Positions 47,265-59,785 of a DNA stretch of 64,000 nt are shown here, piece by piece. How positions within the stretch are numbered: position 1 is the stretch's first letter; each line of letters starts with the position of its first letter. The position numbers and the translations under genes are program-made. The DNA is from Henckelia pumila (taxonomy: Eukaryota > Streptophyta > Magnoliopsida > Lamiales > Gesneriaceae): positions 3,224,001 to 3,288,000 of the forward strand of contig NW_027331831.1 of NCBI RefSeq assembly GCF_033568475.1, given 5' to 3'. Below the pieces are notes generated by a model. It had not been told where the DNA came from and searched no databases. It saw only the letters and a list, made by a program, of their open reading frames with translations.

Positions 47265-50200
47265 ATGGAAGTCCAAGCTCTGAAGTCTCCATTCCTTTGT
47301 CCACCCCAACAATTCATACTATATACACAGCAAAAACTCCCTAATAAACCCCTCCTCGGCAAATCTTCATCCAAACCCAAATTTCTCTGCTGCATCAGAC
47401 CCGACCCATGGACTCTCAGCGATGGCAATCCATATTCCAAGAACCTCAACAAGCCAAAACCCAAGTCCAAAAACCCCAAGAACCCACTTCCCGACGACAA
47501 CGCACGGCGGATAATCAAGGCCAAGGCGCAATATCTCAGCGTGCTGAGGAGGAACCAGGGCTCACGCGTCCAGACTCCCAGGTGGATTAAACGCACCCCC
47601 GAGCAAATGGTGCAGTATCTGGAGGACGATAGGAATGGACATCTTTACGGCCGCCATGTGGTGGCGGCGATTAAGCGCGTTAGGAGTCTCTCGCAGATGT
47701 CTGAAGGGGCGTATGACATGAGGGAGGTGATGGGGTCGTTTGTCGCGAAGCTTAATTTTAGGGAGATGTGCGTGGTGTTGAAGGAACAGAAGAGCTGGCG
47801 CCAAGTCAGAGATTTTTTTGGTTGGATGAAATTGCAGGTTGTTTTCTCTTTTTCTTTTCCATTTATATTTCGTTCCAAAGCATGTCTGGTAGTGAGTCCG
47901 ACTGAATCAACATTCACATTAGTAAATACTTATACTAATCTGCAGTGGAAGTACATCTGATGCAAAGGTCATTGTTTGTTAGTGTGTTTGACTGGGAAAC
48001 AATGTTTAACATTTTGGTTATTTCATGCATTGAAGAGCCAGGGAGCAAAGTAGGATGCTATTTATTTCTTGTTGCGCCTTCTTCATTTTATTTTGTTCAT
48101 AAGTAAATTTTTGCCCGTTATACTTTATATGGAAACAAACTATTGGATTATGGTAATTTGAAAGGAACAAAAGGACTGCTACATGTCAAAGACAGACATT
48201 GATGTTCATTTGCAACACTTTTTTTAGGAGACCTGTGGCTTAGATACTGATTTCATGGCAATTGGGCCGCTCTTGTTTCTAGGACTCGTTGCTGGACAGT
48301 TTTTTTTTTTTACTTGAAAACAATCTTTCTTGTATGATTCTGCTATTAATTCGGTGTAATGTTAGATTATGCCCTGACAGTTGAGCTACCGGCCTAGTGT
48401 TATAGTCTACACTCTTGTTCTGCGTGCATATGGACAAGTCGGGAAAATCCAGCTTGCTGAACAGACTTTCTTGGAAATGCTCGAAGCAGGGTGTGAACCT
48501 GATGAGGTTGCTTGTGGGACAATGTTGTGTTCATATGCCAGATGGGGTCGCCATAAGGCTATGCTCTCATTTTATTATGCTGTTCAAGAAAGAGGGATAA
48601 TGCTGTCAACTGCTGTTTTCAACTTCATGCTATCATCTCTGCAGAAGAAATCGCGTCATAGTGATGTATTATTTGTCTGGAAGCAGATGAAGGACAACAG
48701 GGTGGCCCCAAATCAATTTACTTACACGGTGGTCATTAGCTCTCTTGCGAAGCAAGGTATTTCTGATGAAACTTTAGAGACTTTTAAAGAGATGAAGAAA
48801 TCGGGTTTTGTTCCGGAAGAGTCGACCTATAGCCTTTTGATCACTTTGAGTTCCAAATGCGGGGACAAAGAAGAGGTATTCCATCTTTATGAAGACATGA
48901 GATCCAAAGGAATAACTCCCAGCAATTTCACATGTGCTTCGCTACTGGCAATGTATTACAGATATGGAGATTATAGGAAAGCCTGTTCAGTTTTCACTGA
49001 AATGGAGAAGTATGGCATTATCGCAGATGAAGTCATATTTGGTTTAATGATTCGTATATATGGTAAACTGGGGCTGTACGAGGAGGCACAAAAGACTTTT
49101 GAAGAAATCGATAAATCTAGCCAGCTTAGTGATGGAAAGACTTATGCAACAATGGCACAAGTCCATCTCAGGTTTGGGAATTTTGAGAAAGCTTTAGATG
49201 TAATGGAACAGATGAGAACTAAAAACATATCATACTCAAGATTTTCATATATCGTACTGTTGCAATGCTACATTGTCAAAGGCGATCTTCCATCTGCAGA
49301 AGTTACATATCAGTCTCTATTGACGACTGGACCTCCTGATGCCACTTCTTGTGACGATATGCTCAATTTCTATCTGAGACTTGGATTAGCGGAGAAGGCA
49401 AAAGATTTCGTCTCGCAGATAAGGAAAGGAGAAATTCAATTTGATGAGGAGCTTTTCAAGACAGTGATGAATGTTTACTGCAAGGGGGGCATGCTAAGAG
49501 AAGTGGAACAGTTAACGGCAGAGTTGAAACTAACTAAAACACTGGAAGACTCCACTTTTTTCCAGACATTATTTATGGCAACCAATGGACCACTTGGCAA
49601 ATTGGAAGAAATGGTTCGATTTTTTGAGCCCATCGATCAATCTGGTGCTATGGCCATCGAGCTACTTGTAATGCTTTGTTTGGAAGCTCAAGATTGCACA
49701 CAAGTGAACGAAATTCTCAAATTGTTGCTTAAAACCAAAATTGGGGAGTCAGTTGGCAACTATGTTATTAGCAAACTTTCCAGAGAAGGCAAGGATTTCC
49801 TTGTATTCTTTTATTGGATAATTTTACATATTCTGCTCTAACTTTTTAACAAAATCTTCATCTTGGATGATATCTTAAGGATTGATTTGAATATCTATTG
49901 CAGGTGACTTGTGGAAGGCCGAATATCTTTATGAGCTAATGACAAAACTTGGTTTCAGATTAGAGGTTACTGCAGTAGGATCTATTATTAGCCTTTATGG
50001 AAAGCAAAAGAAGCTTGGAAAAGCTCAGGAAGTCTATTCAACCGTGGCAGGCTCTGGTACAACAGGAAAGGAAACCATATATAATTCAATGATCAATGCC
50101 TATATCACCTGTGATAGAGAGGAGGAAGCATACTTCTTTTACAAAGAACTAACTGAGAAAGGACACAATTTGGACTCGGTTTCTTTCAGCATACTCGTGA

Positions 50201-52368
50201 AAGCTTTGACAAGTAACGGTAAGAAATGTTCATTTCAGGTTTTTTCTTGATTTTGGATAATTTAAAATTTGAAAAGTTTAGGTTTTACATTATCCTTTTC
50301 CACCACCTTTAGCTAATGCAGAAGCAATAGCTGAACAAAAGGCCTCATGCTATGGGGAGGTTTTAGGTTCTTCGTTAGGTCGATGATGATGGATCCACCT
50401 CGAAAATCTACTCTTTCTAACTTCTGAGTTAGGCGAGTTTCTGCATTTATGCATTTCTAGATTCTAACCAATTTTTTTTAGCCTTTTACCTACCTGTGAT
50501 TAGATTCCGACAAATTCAAACCAGGAAAAGAATCAAATACTTTATTAATTGAATACCGTCACTGAACTCACCAGAACTCACCACATTATTAAGACACAAG
50601 TCGTTTTGCCAGTCTAAAAGCCATGATTATTATCTCATGGTTATTATGAAATTAAGCTTGGATGCCTAACCTTATAAGGTGAAGTGTAGAAGTTCCTCGA
50701 ATTTCTCCTACCGTCTAGTCTGGCTTATGTTTCTCAGTTAAACATCTATGGCTAATGTCTTGGTTAAATGAAAATTGATTTCTGACTATGACATTGATGC
50801 TAAATCTTGAATATTTATCATGATTATACACAGGCAAGCATACTCATGCTGAGGATGTCATTCGCAATAGCTTTCATGACCATTTGGAGCTTGACACGGT
50901 GGCCTACAACACTTTTATCAAAGCCATGTTAGAAGCAGGTAAAATTGGTTCAGACATTAATCTTATGGCTATAAAATCGTTGGCTTAGCATCTAAGGAAA
51001 CATATTGACTGATATTAGTGGAGTAGGTAAATTACGTTTTGCAGTCAGCATTTATGAGCGGATGCTTTCCTTAAACATTTCTCCTTCAATCCAGACATAC
51101 AACACAATGATAAGGCAAGAATTAAACTTTGATTCTAATACTCCATCCAGATTTTCTTTTATTTGTGAATAGATTGTGTATTTGTGGGTTTTTGAACGAA
51201 TTTTGTTGGTGCAGTGTGTACGGACGATTACGAAACCTGGATAAAGTAGTGGAGATGCATAACATGGCTCAAAACACAGGACTATCGTTGGATGAGAAGA
51301 CATATACCAATTTGATTTGTCATTATGGAAAAGCTGGTACGACATTGACTCTCCAATATTATGCATTTAATTACCTTTAAGTGATGTGCGAAGTTTGTTG
51401 TCTAATGTCAATCTATGGAGGATTGGAGTGTGCGTTATAAGGGGTTCCAGATTACAAGGATGAATTTTTGGTTGGGCTTTGATATGAACAAATTGGCTAA
51501 GTTAAAAATATATATACAACTCTCACCAATTAAACTCTTTCAAACAAATACCCATGGGTCTCGGTTATCTGTATGCTTCATTGTACATTTATATATGCCA
51601 GTTTGAAACCACTATTTTGCAGGCAAAGTCGTGGAAGCATCGGCTTTGTTCAGCAAAATGCTGGAGGAAGGAATAAAACCTGGGCAGGTGGGTACATGGA
51701 GAGAGCTTGATATATGTTGCCGTTGATATATACAAATTTTATACAAATTATGCTGTCTGAAAAAGTAGGCATATAGGTGATAAAAAAAAATTTTGGGCTT
51801 ACAGATGTGCTACAACATAATGATCAACGTATATGCTGCCAAAGGACTCCATCAAGAAGCAGAGGAGCTTTTCCAAAGCATGAAGACCAATGACATTTCT
51901 CCTGATTCACGGACCTACCTCGCTCTTATTCGAGCATACACCGAGGGATTGAAATATTCAGAAGCAGAACAAGTTATTATGTCCATGCAGAATGAAGGAA
52001 TTTACCCATCTTGTGCTCATTTCAACCTCTTACTCCGGGCTTTCGCGAAATCGGGGTTAATGGGGGAAGCTGAAAGAGTATATGGAAATCTTTTTAATGT
52101 CGGGCTACATCCCGAACCCGAGTGCAAAAGGATACTCCTTCGAGGTTATTTGGAATTTGGGAATGTGGAAGATGGGATCATCTTCTTCGAAAGAGAGTGC
52201 TGTTCTGAGAAACCGGACAGGTTTATTTTGAGTGCCGCCGTGCATCTTTACGAGTCTGCAAACATGGAATCACGGGCCCAAGAGCTTTTGAATTCTATGG
52301 ACAGTTTCGGCGTCCCATTCTTGAAAAACCTGGAAGTGGGATCAAAGGCAAAATCCCCTGTCGTGTAA
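47265..52368 (+). CDS. EMB976: P-class pentatricopeptide repeat protein, EMB976-like
   Basis: Eight exons: 47265-47837, 48381-49788, 49904-50218, 50834-50938, 51027-51114, 51215-51336, 51623-51687 and 51805-52368. Phases agree and the product is 1,079 residues, close to Arabidopsis EMB976 (At5g27270) from memory. The N-terminus is Ser/Lys/Pro-rich, fitting a chloroplast transit peptide. Residues from about 190 onward are almost all 35-residue PPR helical pairs of P type (for example VIVYTLVLRAYGQVGKIQLA, QMCYNIMINVYAAKGLHQEA, RTYLALIRAYTEGLKYSEA). No E or DYW domain follows, so a role in plastid RNA stability, splicing or translation is expected. Loss is embryo-lethal in Arabidopsis. Introns 2 and 5 begin with GC instead of GT; reading frame and family alignment require this. 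Confidence 0.9.
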
Positions 52369-55033
52369 GCATCAAATTATCATATAACTTACTCAGAGCA
52401 CTACAATGGCGCTGCAGCTAGCGCGCACACTGTATTCACAGGAGACAAGAATATGTCCATTTCCCGATTTACCTTAGAAACATGGGACTATCAATAGGAG
52501 TTGATCAATTAGTTCACCATTAATTGTTTAATACGAGTAGAAACAATACAGTGGACATTTATCAATCCGTGTGTATTCTATTGATTTTTCAATGACCTTA
52601 AATCTATAATTAAATATCCACATTTAAATTTACCCGTGCTAACCCATTGAAATTTCCCATTTCCAATACACTCACTGAGGTAGTTCTTTTGATTATTTAC
52701 TATACAATTAGCATGTCTGAAAAAACGGCATTGTTTTATTTATATATGAATAATGATGATGGTAAAAATTGCCCATTTGTTGAAAAGAAAAGTCGTCATT
52801 TCATCTTCTGTAATCAACTTATTTTTACTTTTTATCCAGACCTTAACAGGGCTAAACGAATCACGTCAACGAAATTACGAAACAGTTCATGCTATCCTCA
52901 GGATAACTACCCTGACTTGATCTGGATGGACCAGATCAAGCAACAGATCAAATTATTTGACCTAATGATGTGATCTGAGATCACTTTGAGGAAACTACCC
53001 ACATCGACCAAACCCACGTCAACATGTCTAACCAATTTAGGATAATTTTACTTATTTCGAAACTGGATATGCTAAATAAATCATAAGCTTTTGAAACTTT
53101 TTTGTTACACAAATATTTTGGTCCGTTAAATCCGTTATCCAGTTGTTCTATTGATCCTCGTGTGAGTTGGCTCAGCCCATTGAGCCCTGGCCCAGTCATC
53201 CTAGCCTGGCTCCAACCAAGGAGACAAGGAGTCCATCTTGATAAAACCTTGAGATGAGCCCAACTCACCTAATGGCTTTGGTCCAACTAATGAGCCTTCA
53301 TTTGATGAGCCATGGTGGCCCAATTCTTAGGTGGTGACTTCAACTCATCTACATTATTAATCAAAGAACAGTGGAAGAGAAAATAGTCGATCCCGAGAGT
53401 CAGAGCCTGAACCAGCTCAACAAGAAGAATCGAATAAAAGTGGAATTACGAAACTAAAAGGCAACCCATTCCCATCTTACCTGAGCACTTTGAACACACA
53501 TAACCCCAAGTAGTAATCTGTAAATGTTTTCTTTCCAACGAAGGAAAGGAAACAATCCTTTTTGGGTCGTCTCTCGTTTCTTTAGCGTCAATTACCGTTT
53601 GTGTGAGGCCAGATATGTGCTTCTGTCAACGCGATTGAGTTAAAGGTACGAGCTTGCTAATTACTGTCTAGTTTTTATTAGTCTTATCGAAATGGAAATT
53701 TCCCATTTGGGTTTCTTCATTGGATTGCCATTAATTGGAATACTTATTTCTCAAGATTCTTGTTTTGGACTGATGCTGGTAGGTGGTTTTCATTTACTTA
53801 TTTTCTTGTGTGATTGATGACCAAAAGGAATTAGAAACTACAGTGGTTATTGATTTCTCGGTCTTGTGAATTTACGTGAATTTGTTTGCGTTTGATTGAT
53901 ACCAGTTAAACCCTTTATTATCACTATGAAAGATTGATTCTTCAAACCGTGGTGGACGATTTTATGCCAAAAAATGTATTTTTTAGTAGTTGCTGCTCGG
54001 TCCATCATCTTAAACTGTGTATGTGGTCTAAAGCGATTCGCATCTTTCAATCAAGTCCTTGTTCTGGAGTCTTGGTATCTGCAAGAAAGGTTGCTTCTAT
54101 AACATGATGTAAAAATTATTATCTTATGAAAAAAAAAAATTCGGGAAAAAAAGCTGAGCTTTTCCATGCGATTTGGTTAGGAGTATACTGATCTATGTCT
54201 CACTTTTACAGGTGATGCTGACTTTAATCAATCCCCAATCAATTTTATGTTTGGCTTGGTTATTGTTGGATGTGAAGTAAATTATTGGGGGCCAAGACTG
54301 GATATTTTGATCATTGACTTATTTTGGGTAATAAGGAAAATGCTAGTGTACTTGAGCAGTTGCATTCAATAGTATGACTATTCTTATTCCTGACACCCAA
54401 CTTAAACTGTATGAAACAAGTCACATAGGGTGTCCAAACGTGAGTGCAGTGCTAGGTTGTCCCTATGTTTATTGGCATACGCACACTTGGATGACTTCTT
54501 GAGAATGTAAGTTTTCAAAACGGTGCAATATGGTTCTACCTTACTACAGTGTCCCGATTGCTGCCAATTCTTTGTTACTCATAGTAAGAATGCTTTTTAG
54601 CTTAAAAAAGAGAATGCTTTTCAACAGAGAAATATACCTTGGAAGTTAAATAGCTATTCCGACTAATTGTGACGATTGAGTTCACTGTTGGTCTAGGTTT
54701 AGTAGATCTGTAAATCATATCACATTCACAGACTCACATCCGCACGATTGGGTGGAACTGTTCAATCTCAAAGGAGATATATACAATTCTTTATGTGGGA
54801 TTAACTTCTTGTTGGATCAATGTTTTGAGCATTTACATAGCATATGTGATGTATCATATTGTTTATGGCGGTCGCCCATGGCTTCTTTTCAAGCAATTAT
54901 AACTTTTATTTTTCCTTGAATGACCCCTACTTGTTTTGTTTTGGTCATTAAGCATGTGGAATACACTAGGGTGTCAAACTGTTGTTTGGGTAGCTTCTCT
55001 CTATGCTTACTGCTTTGAGATATAGGCTTATAG

Positions 55034-55034
<1 letters not shown>
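52369..55034. other. Intergenic; probable NAA60 promoter and 5' UTR
   Basis: 3' UTR of the PPR gene, then AT-rich spacer. Around 52,900-53,300 is a GC-richer patch with 'agcccattgagccctggcccag' type sequence that I cannot assign. A possible untranslated first exon of the NAA60-like gene ends near 53,645 at a good donor (aaag|gtacg), but this is a guess. No coding gene is recognised. Confidence 0.4.
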
Positions 55035-55086
<52 letters not shown>

Positions 55087-55087
55087 G

Positions 55088-55175
<88 letters not shown>
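55035..55175. repeat. Compound microsatellite (CT)n-(TTA)n
   Basis: About 50 bp of CT repeats (one interruption) run straight into about 85 bp of uninterrupted TTA repeats. It lies about 160 bp upstream of the NAA60-like start codon, so in its 5' UTR, leader intron or promoter. Length variation between individuals is very likely. The poly-Leu frame across it is an artefact. Confidence 0.95.
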
Positions 55176-55337
55176 TAAAATTAAATGCTTGCACTTCCGA
55201 GTAAAGAATATAAAAATGACAATACATCTTTACTAGGCTTGAGGCTGAATGGCTGGCATGGATAATGTTGCATAAAAGGATGAAGTTATTTTTGAAATAC
55301 GTCAAATATTTACCGGGGATTGATTCAACATTCTTCA

Positions 55338-56854
55338 ATGGTAAATCTCAAAGTTCCCTGCCATCCAAGTATATCTTTTAGGCCAATACAACCACCTGAC
55401 TTAGCAGTTCTGGAAAGAATTCATGGAGATCTGTTTCCAATAAGGTTGGAATAACCCCCTTACATTCATGCTCATAAGTTTCATATGTATCTTAATATTT
55501 TTGCTGAAAATTAGGCAATGATTAATTAGGTATGAATCTGAGTTTTTTCACAATGTTGTCAATGGCCGCGATATTGTGTCCTGGGGAGCTGTTGACCAAA
55601 GCCAGGCCAATTCAGAGAATGGTGAACTTATTGGATTTGTGACTGCCAGAGTTGTTATGGCGAAAGAGAGTGAGGTGAGTCTCAATGGACGTAGTAGTCA
55701 TCTGCTGTTAAATCTGCTACTGAATCAGAATTGTTGTGTGTGCGTGGGTAGGTTGGTTGGGAATTAAAATAAAATAAAACAATTTAGTGGGAGCAAAATC
55801 ACTTGTATTTGTGAGTATAATGCGTAAGCTGTACAAGTTTGAAGAAAAATATAGGAGAGAGAGCAACTGCATCTTACAAGTTTGTAGCAAAATTTAGGAG
55901 ATCTAGAGAGCAACTGCACCTACCCGCTCACCTATGGCTTCACCACCGGTTTAAATACAGGTCCTGAATTAATTGGGTTTTAACCCGTGAAGGGCCTCCT
56001 CTTCTCTCCTGAGCATTACTGCCTATTGGTGTGTGTTTCATTCAAGAATTCTCTCTCTATAACGGAACTTCTAATGTTTATTGTACGCTTTTCTGTTCTT
56101 TTATCGAACTGACTTTATACCTACCAGATAGAGGATTTACTCAGCTTTGACTCGCCAAACTCTGATCAAACACTGGTATACATCTTAACACTGGGAGTCT
56201 TAGAGTCCTATAGAAATCTGGGAATAGGCAAGTTTCTTCTTTTCTTTCTTATGTCCTCTTTTTGGATATTATCTTCATCCAATGTGTTGAAGTAACAGTT
56301 CTTGAACTGAGTATTCTCTGATTCTGGATTTTCAGCCAGTTCACTGATAAACGAGGTTGTAAAGTTCGCCTCTAATATCTCAACGTGTCGTGCTGTTTAT
56401 CTTCATGTGATCTCTTACAATATTCCAGCCATACATCTTTACAAGAAAATGTCCTTTCAGTGCTTACGGAGGTTATACAATTTTTATTATATCAATGGGC
56501 AGCATTACGATTCATATTTATTCGTCTACTATGTGAATGGAGGTCGATCTCCTTGCTCACCTCTGTAAGTGAAGCCTTTCCGTCAAAAGAGCAATAAAAA
56601 AAATATCAATGGACTATAGATGTTTTAACTGATGAGTTTGTTTTGCTATCCGCAGAGAACTTGTCTCGCTATTTGTTTCTTATATAAAAGGAGGTTTTAA
56701 ATCTATTGCTGCAAAGCTGTGGAGAAATGAAGAGAGGAAGAAATTCAAGTGGCCCAAATTCAAAGAGTCTGGTTGCCTTCTTCCCACTGTACAAAACAAG
56801 AGAATTGTTACGTCGGACAGCGCCCGATCCGTGCCAGCATGTGTAATCTCTTAA
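55338..56854 (+). CDS. NAA60: N-alpha-acetyltransferase 60 / MCC1-type GNAT protein
   Basis: Five exons: 55338-55444, 55530-55674, 56128-56227, 56336-56564 and 56656-56854, giving 259 residues in consistent phase. It is a GCN5-related acetyltransferase. The substrate side reads FRPIQPPDLAVLERIHGDLF, followed by FHNVVNGRDIVSWGAVDQ and ELIGFVTARVVMAKE. The acetyl-CoA loop is YILTLGVLESYRNLGIASSL (R-N-L-G-I-A, fitting RxxGxG/A). Conserved YLHVISYNIPAIHLYKKMSF then FLFVYYVNGGRSPCSPLE near 190 match plant MCC1 (At3g02980) and NAA60 (At5g16800) from memory. NAA60 acetylates N-termini of membrane proteins at their cytosolic face. The start codon matches the family's MVNPKV-like start. Intron 3 has a GC donor. 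Which of the two paralogues it represents is uncertain. Confidence 0.88.
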
Positions 56855-57863
56855 TACTGGTTGACTTTGCTTAGTATACGAAACGTGGTCGGGGCTTAAG
56901 AATCTTAGCAAGTATTTGCCTTAAATTCTTGTCAAACCATCGACTCTCTTGAACAATCAATGTGTACCACTACCACTACTATTTACTTGAGGGATGTCAT
57001 ATAGTTATTACCAAAACTGGTGTTTGGTGCTATTTATACCTTGCTTCTTGCTGCACCCATGTCTCTTGTTTCATTTGTGTGAAACAGTGGAATGGAAGAC
57101 GGAAGTACTTGTCTTGTTGAAGGATGTGTGTTGCATGAGTGTTTTTTTTTTTTTTTTTTTTTTTTTTTGGTCCTTTGTTGACCAAATTTAATCGTGCAAG
57201 TCTTCTGAAAAAAAGGCCAAAAATGAAAGAGAGAATAAATTAAAACAAGTCAAAGGACGAAAAAAAATACTATAAATGAAATAGACGAAAATAGAATAAT
57301 ATGCAAGTTACATAATTAAAAATATAATTTCATTAAAACGAAAATAAAGTTTGAAAAAATAAAAATTACAAGAGTAAGTTTCTTTTTGAATAAAGTACTT
57401 ATAAAATGTGTAAATAAATGTTTGGACAGTTATGGTATAAAAACATTTTTACAATAAAAAAAATAGTATATTTTGTTTTCAATGATTGCTTTTAATTATA
57501 AAAACGTTGAAAAAACGCATATCAATTGTTGTCTAAAAGTTATACTCCAAAACACATTTTTAAAATATTTTTCAGAAACATTTTAAATTTTTTTTCTGAA
57601 CACATACTTTAAAATTTTTGGACTTATAAAACGAGTTATTTGCACCAAATACCCCTATGAAATATTAAAAATGCGCACTTCTCTCCTGCAAAATTTTAAT
57701 AGGCAACTTCAACTCTGATCTTTTATAAAATTAGCACACGTGCACCTTTATATGAGCGATTGTTGCACACGCGCCCTCATGCGACTGGAGAAACATTTTG
57801 ATTTTTTTTTTGCACCAAATACTTCTGTTGAATATTAAAAATTGCATATTTGACCACTTGAGA
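56855..57863. other. Intergenic, 3' flank of NAA60
   Basis: 3' UTR followed by AT-rich spacer; a long T-run lies at 57,142-57,169. Two diverged copies of a short segment ('ttgcaccaaatac ... gaatattaaaaattgc') occur near 57,631 and 57,812, a weak direct repeat. No gene. Confidence 0.5.
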
Positions 57864-58373
57864 GTATAATTTTTAAATTTTTTCAATCCATAAAATCCAA
57901 TTATAAAATATTTATCAAACATTTACATTTTATGAATTTTTATTTAAATTTATTATTATTAATTAATTTGTTTCTAAAAAAAATATTATTACTTTATCTT
58001 GATATCATTATTTTATTAAACTTACTTCGTGCTTCCAACTTTTCAATTAAATATACATTCATGCATAAACAAGGATTTAAATACATAAAAGTATCAAAAT
58101 ATTAAACTAATTAAAATGATAAGTTCAAGCATATTACTTTTTTGATTTAGGACTATATAATATTGAACCAAAATCTAAATTTTTGAAAAGATGTATTGCA
58201 CAATTTGCAATAAATAATAATAAAAATAAAATGATTATATAACGATAAAATTTACTATTAATTCTATATTTAATTGAATAAAATAATATTTTTAATTAAA
58301 TAACTATGAAAAATATTAGTTATTTTATCTTACTATTAGTTATACAAAAAATATATTTTAATAGTAAATTTTA

Positions 58374-59396
58374 GAGTAAAAATTAATTTGGTACATGAAC
58401 TATTGGTTAAATGTCAAATTGGTACACGAACTTTTGTTAATGACTTAATTGGTACATGTTCACCTAATTTTGACCAAATTATGATGAAAAAGGGTATAAT
58501 AGTCTTTTGATGATATAAATTAATTAAAACATTAACATTATTTTAGTTTCAAAACTAGCTTCATTATTTTTGTCCATAATAAAAATCGAGAACGACTTTC
58601 AATTTTTTATTAGTCATGTTCTCTTATAAAAGTATTGTGTTTAAATAAATTAAACTTTCAATTTTTTTATTTTATTTATATTTTTATGACGTGGAAACCC
58701 ACAGCCGCTACCTTTTGGTGCGTACTGGGTAAACACACTCGGACTAACACAATTTAGTTTTTTATTTGTTGATTAAAAACATGTGGCATGTTATAGAGAA
58801 GTTTAATTGGTGTTTCGATGAGTTTTTTTTTAAATATGATTTGAAAATTTAAATTAATTTTTAGTTTAACTTATCTAATATTTTTATTAAAATATATATT
58901 CGATAAATTTTTACATTGTTAACATATTAAATTTTTTTTTATCACAATCACTATTTATTTATTATTTTTTTTCAAAATATTATCGAGAAAATCATGTATA
59001 CAAAAATCAGAATTTTAGCTATAAAATATTTATTTATTTTCTATGGTATCAATTTATTTATTTATAATTATTTAGATATTGTATGCCTTAATATAATTTA
59101 TCTAATCTTTCTCGTTGAAATATATTATCATCTAATATAATAAATATTATGTACAAATAAAAATTTTAATCAAATTAATTTTTACGTATAAAATACAATA
59201 TACAAATATATCAAATATAAATAAAAAATAAAATATGCATTTTTTTTGTAATAAAGGGCAAATTGGACATTTTACATAAATGTCACCGAAAATTGACCGG
59301 AATCCGGCGGACATGTACCAATTAAGCCATTAACAAAAGTTCGTGTACCGATTTGACATTTAACCAATAGTTCGTATACCAAATTAAATTTTACTC
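58374..59396. mobile_element. MULE-like non-autonomous transposon nested in the hairpin element
   Basis: 1,023 bp with terminal inverted repeats of about 86 bp starting GAGTAAAA(A/T)TTAATTTGG; the two ends differ at about five positions. The direct duplication GTAAATTTTA flanks it exactly (58364-58373 and 59397-59406), so this is a real insertion. Long inverted ends with a 9-10-bp duplication fit Mutator-like elements. The AT-rich interior has no transposase. It includes a GC-richer 60-bp motif at 58,688-58,750 that recurs at 62,313-62,375. Confidence 0.85.
58688..58750 (+). repeat. Conserved ~60-bp motif, copy 1
   Basis: The segment acgtggaaacccacagccgc...ggtgcgtactgggtaaac...cggactaac is about 80% similar to the reverse complement of 62,313-62,375. 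It is noticeably GC-richer than its surroundings. Family not identified; a SINE or small-transposon end is possible. Confidence 0.6.
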
Positions 59397-59785
59397 GTAA
59401 ATTTTATCATTATATAACCACTTTATTTTTTTATTATTTACTGTAAATTGTGCAATACATATTTTCGAAAAATATAGATTTTAGTTCAAACATATATAGT
59501 CTTAAATTGAAAAAGAAATATGCATGAACTTACCATGTTGGTTCAATATTTTGGTACGTTTAGATATTTAAATCTTTGTTTATGAATGCATGTTTAATGA
59601 AAAAATTGAAAAAACGAAGTGATTTAATAAAATAATAATATCAAGATAAAGTGATAATATTTTTTTAGAAACAAATTAATTAATAATAATAAATTTAAAA
59701 TAAAAATAAAAATTCATAAAATGTAAATGTTTGATAAATATTTTATAATTTAATCTTATGAGTTGAATAGATTTTAAAATTATAC

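Larger units (their letters stand above)
57864..59785. mobile_element. Foldback/hairpin element with ~390-bp inverted arms
   Basis: The left arm (57864 to about 58252, beginning GTATAATTTT and passing through atttatcaaacatttacatt) is matched by an inverted right arm (about 59397-59785). Similarity is high apart from small indels. Without the MULE-like element nested between them, the arms would be separated by only about 110 bp. That makes a near-perfect hairpin of about 0.9 kb. No coding capacity and no clear target duplication were found. Such foldback elements are deletion products of DNA transposons and are frequent sources of small RNAs. Confidence 0.75.

Noticed and set aside
53139-53340. 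GC-richer patch with repeated 'gagccc' words as a possible gene or SINE
   Set aside because: No internal polymerase III boxes, tail or open frame could be recognised, so it is left as unassigned spacer.
55003-55236. 77-codon frame with poly-Leu/Ser
   Set aside because: It is a translation of the (CT)n-(TTA)n microsatellite.
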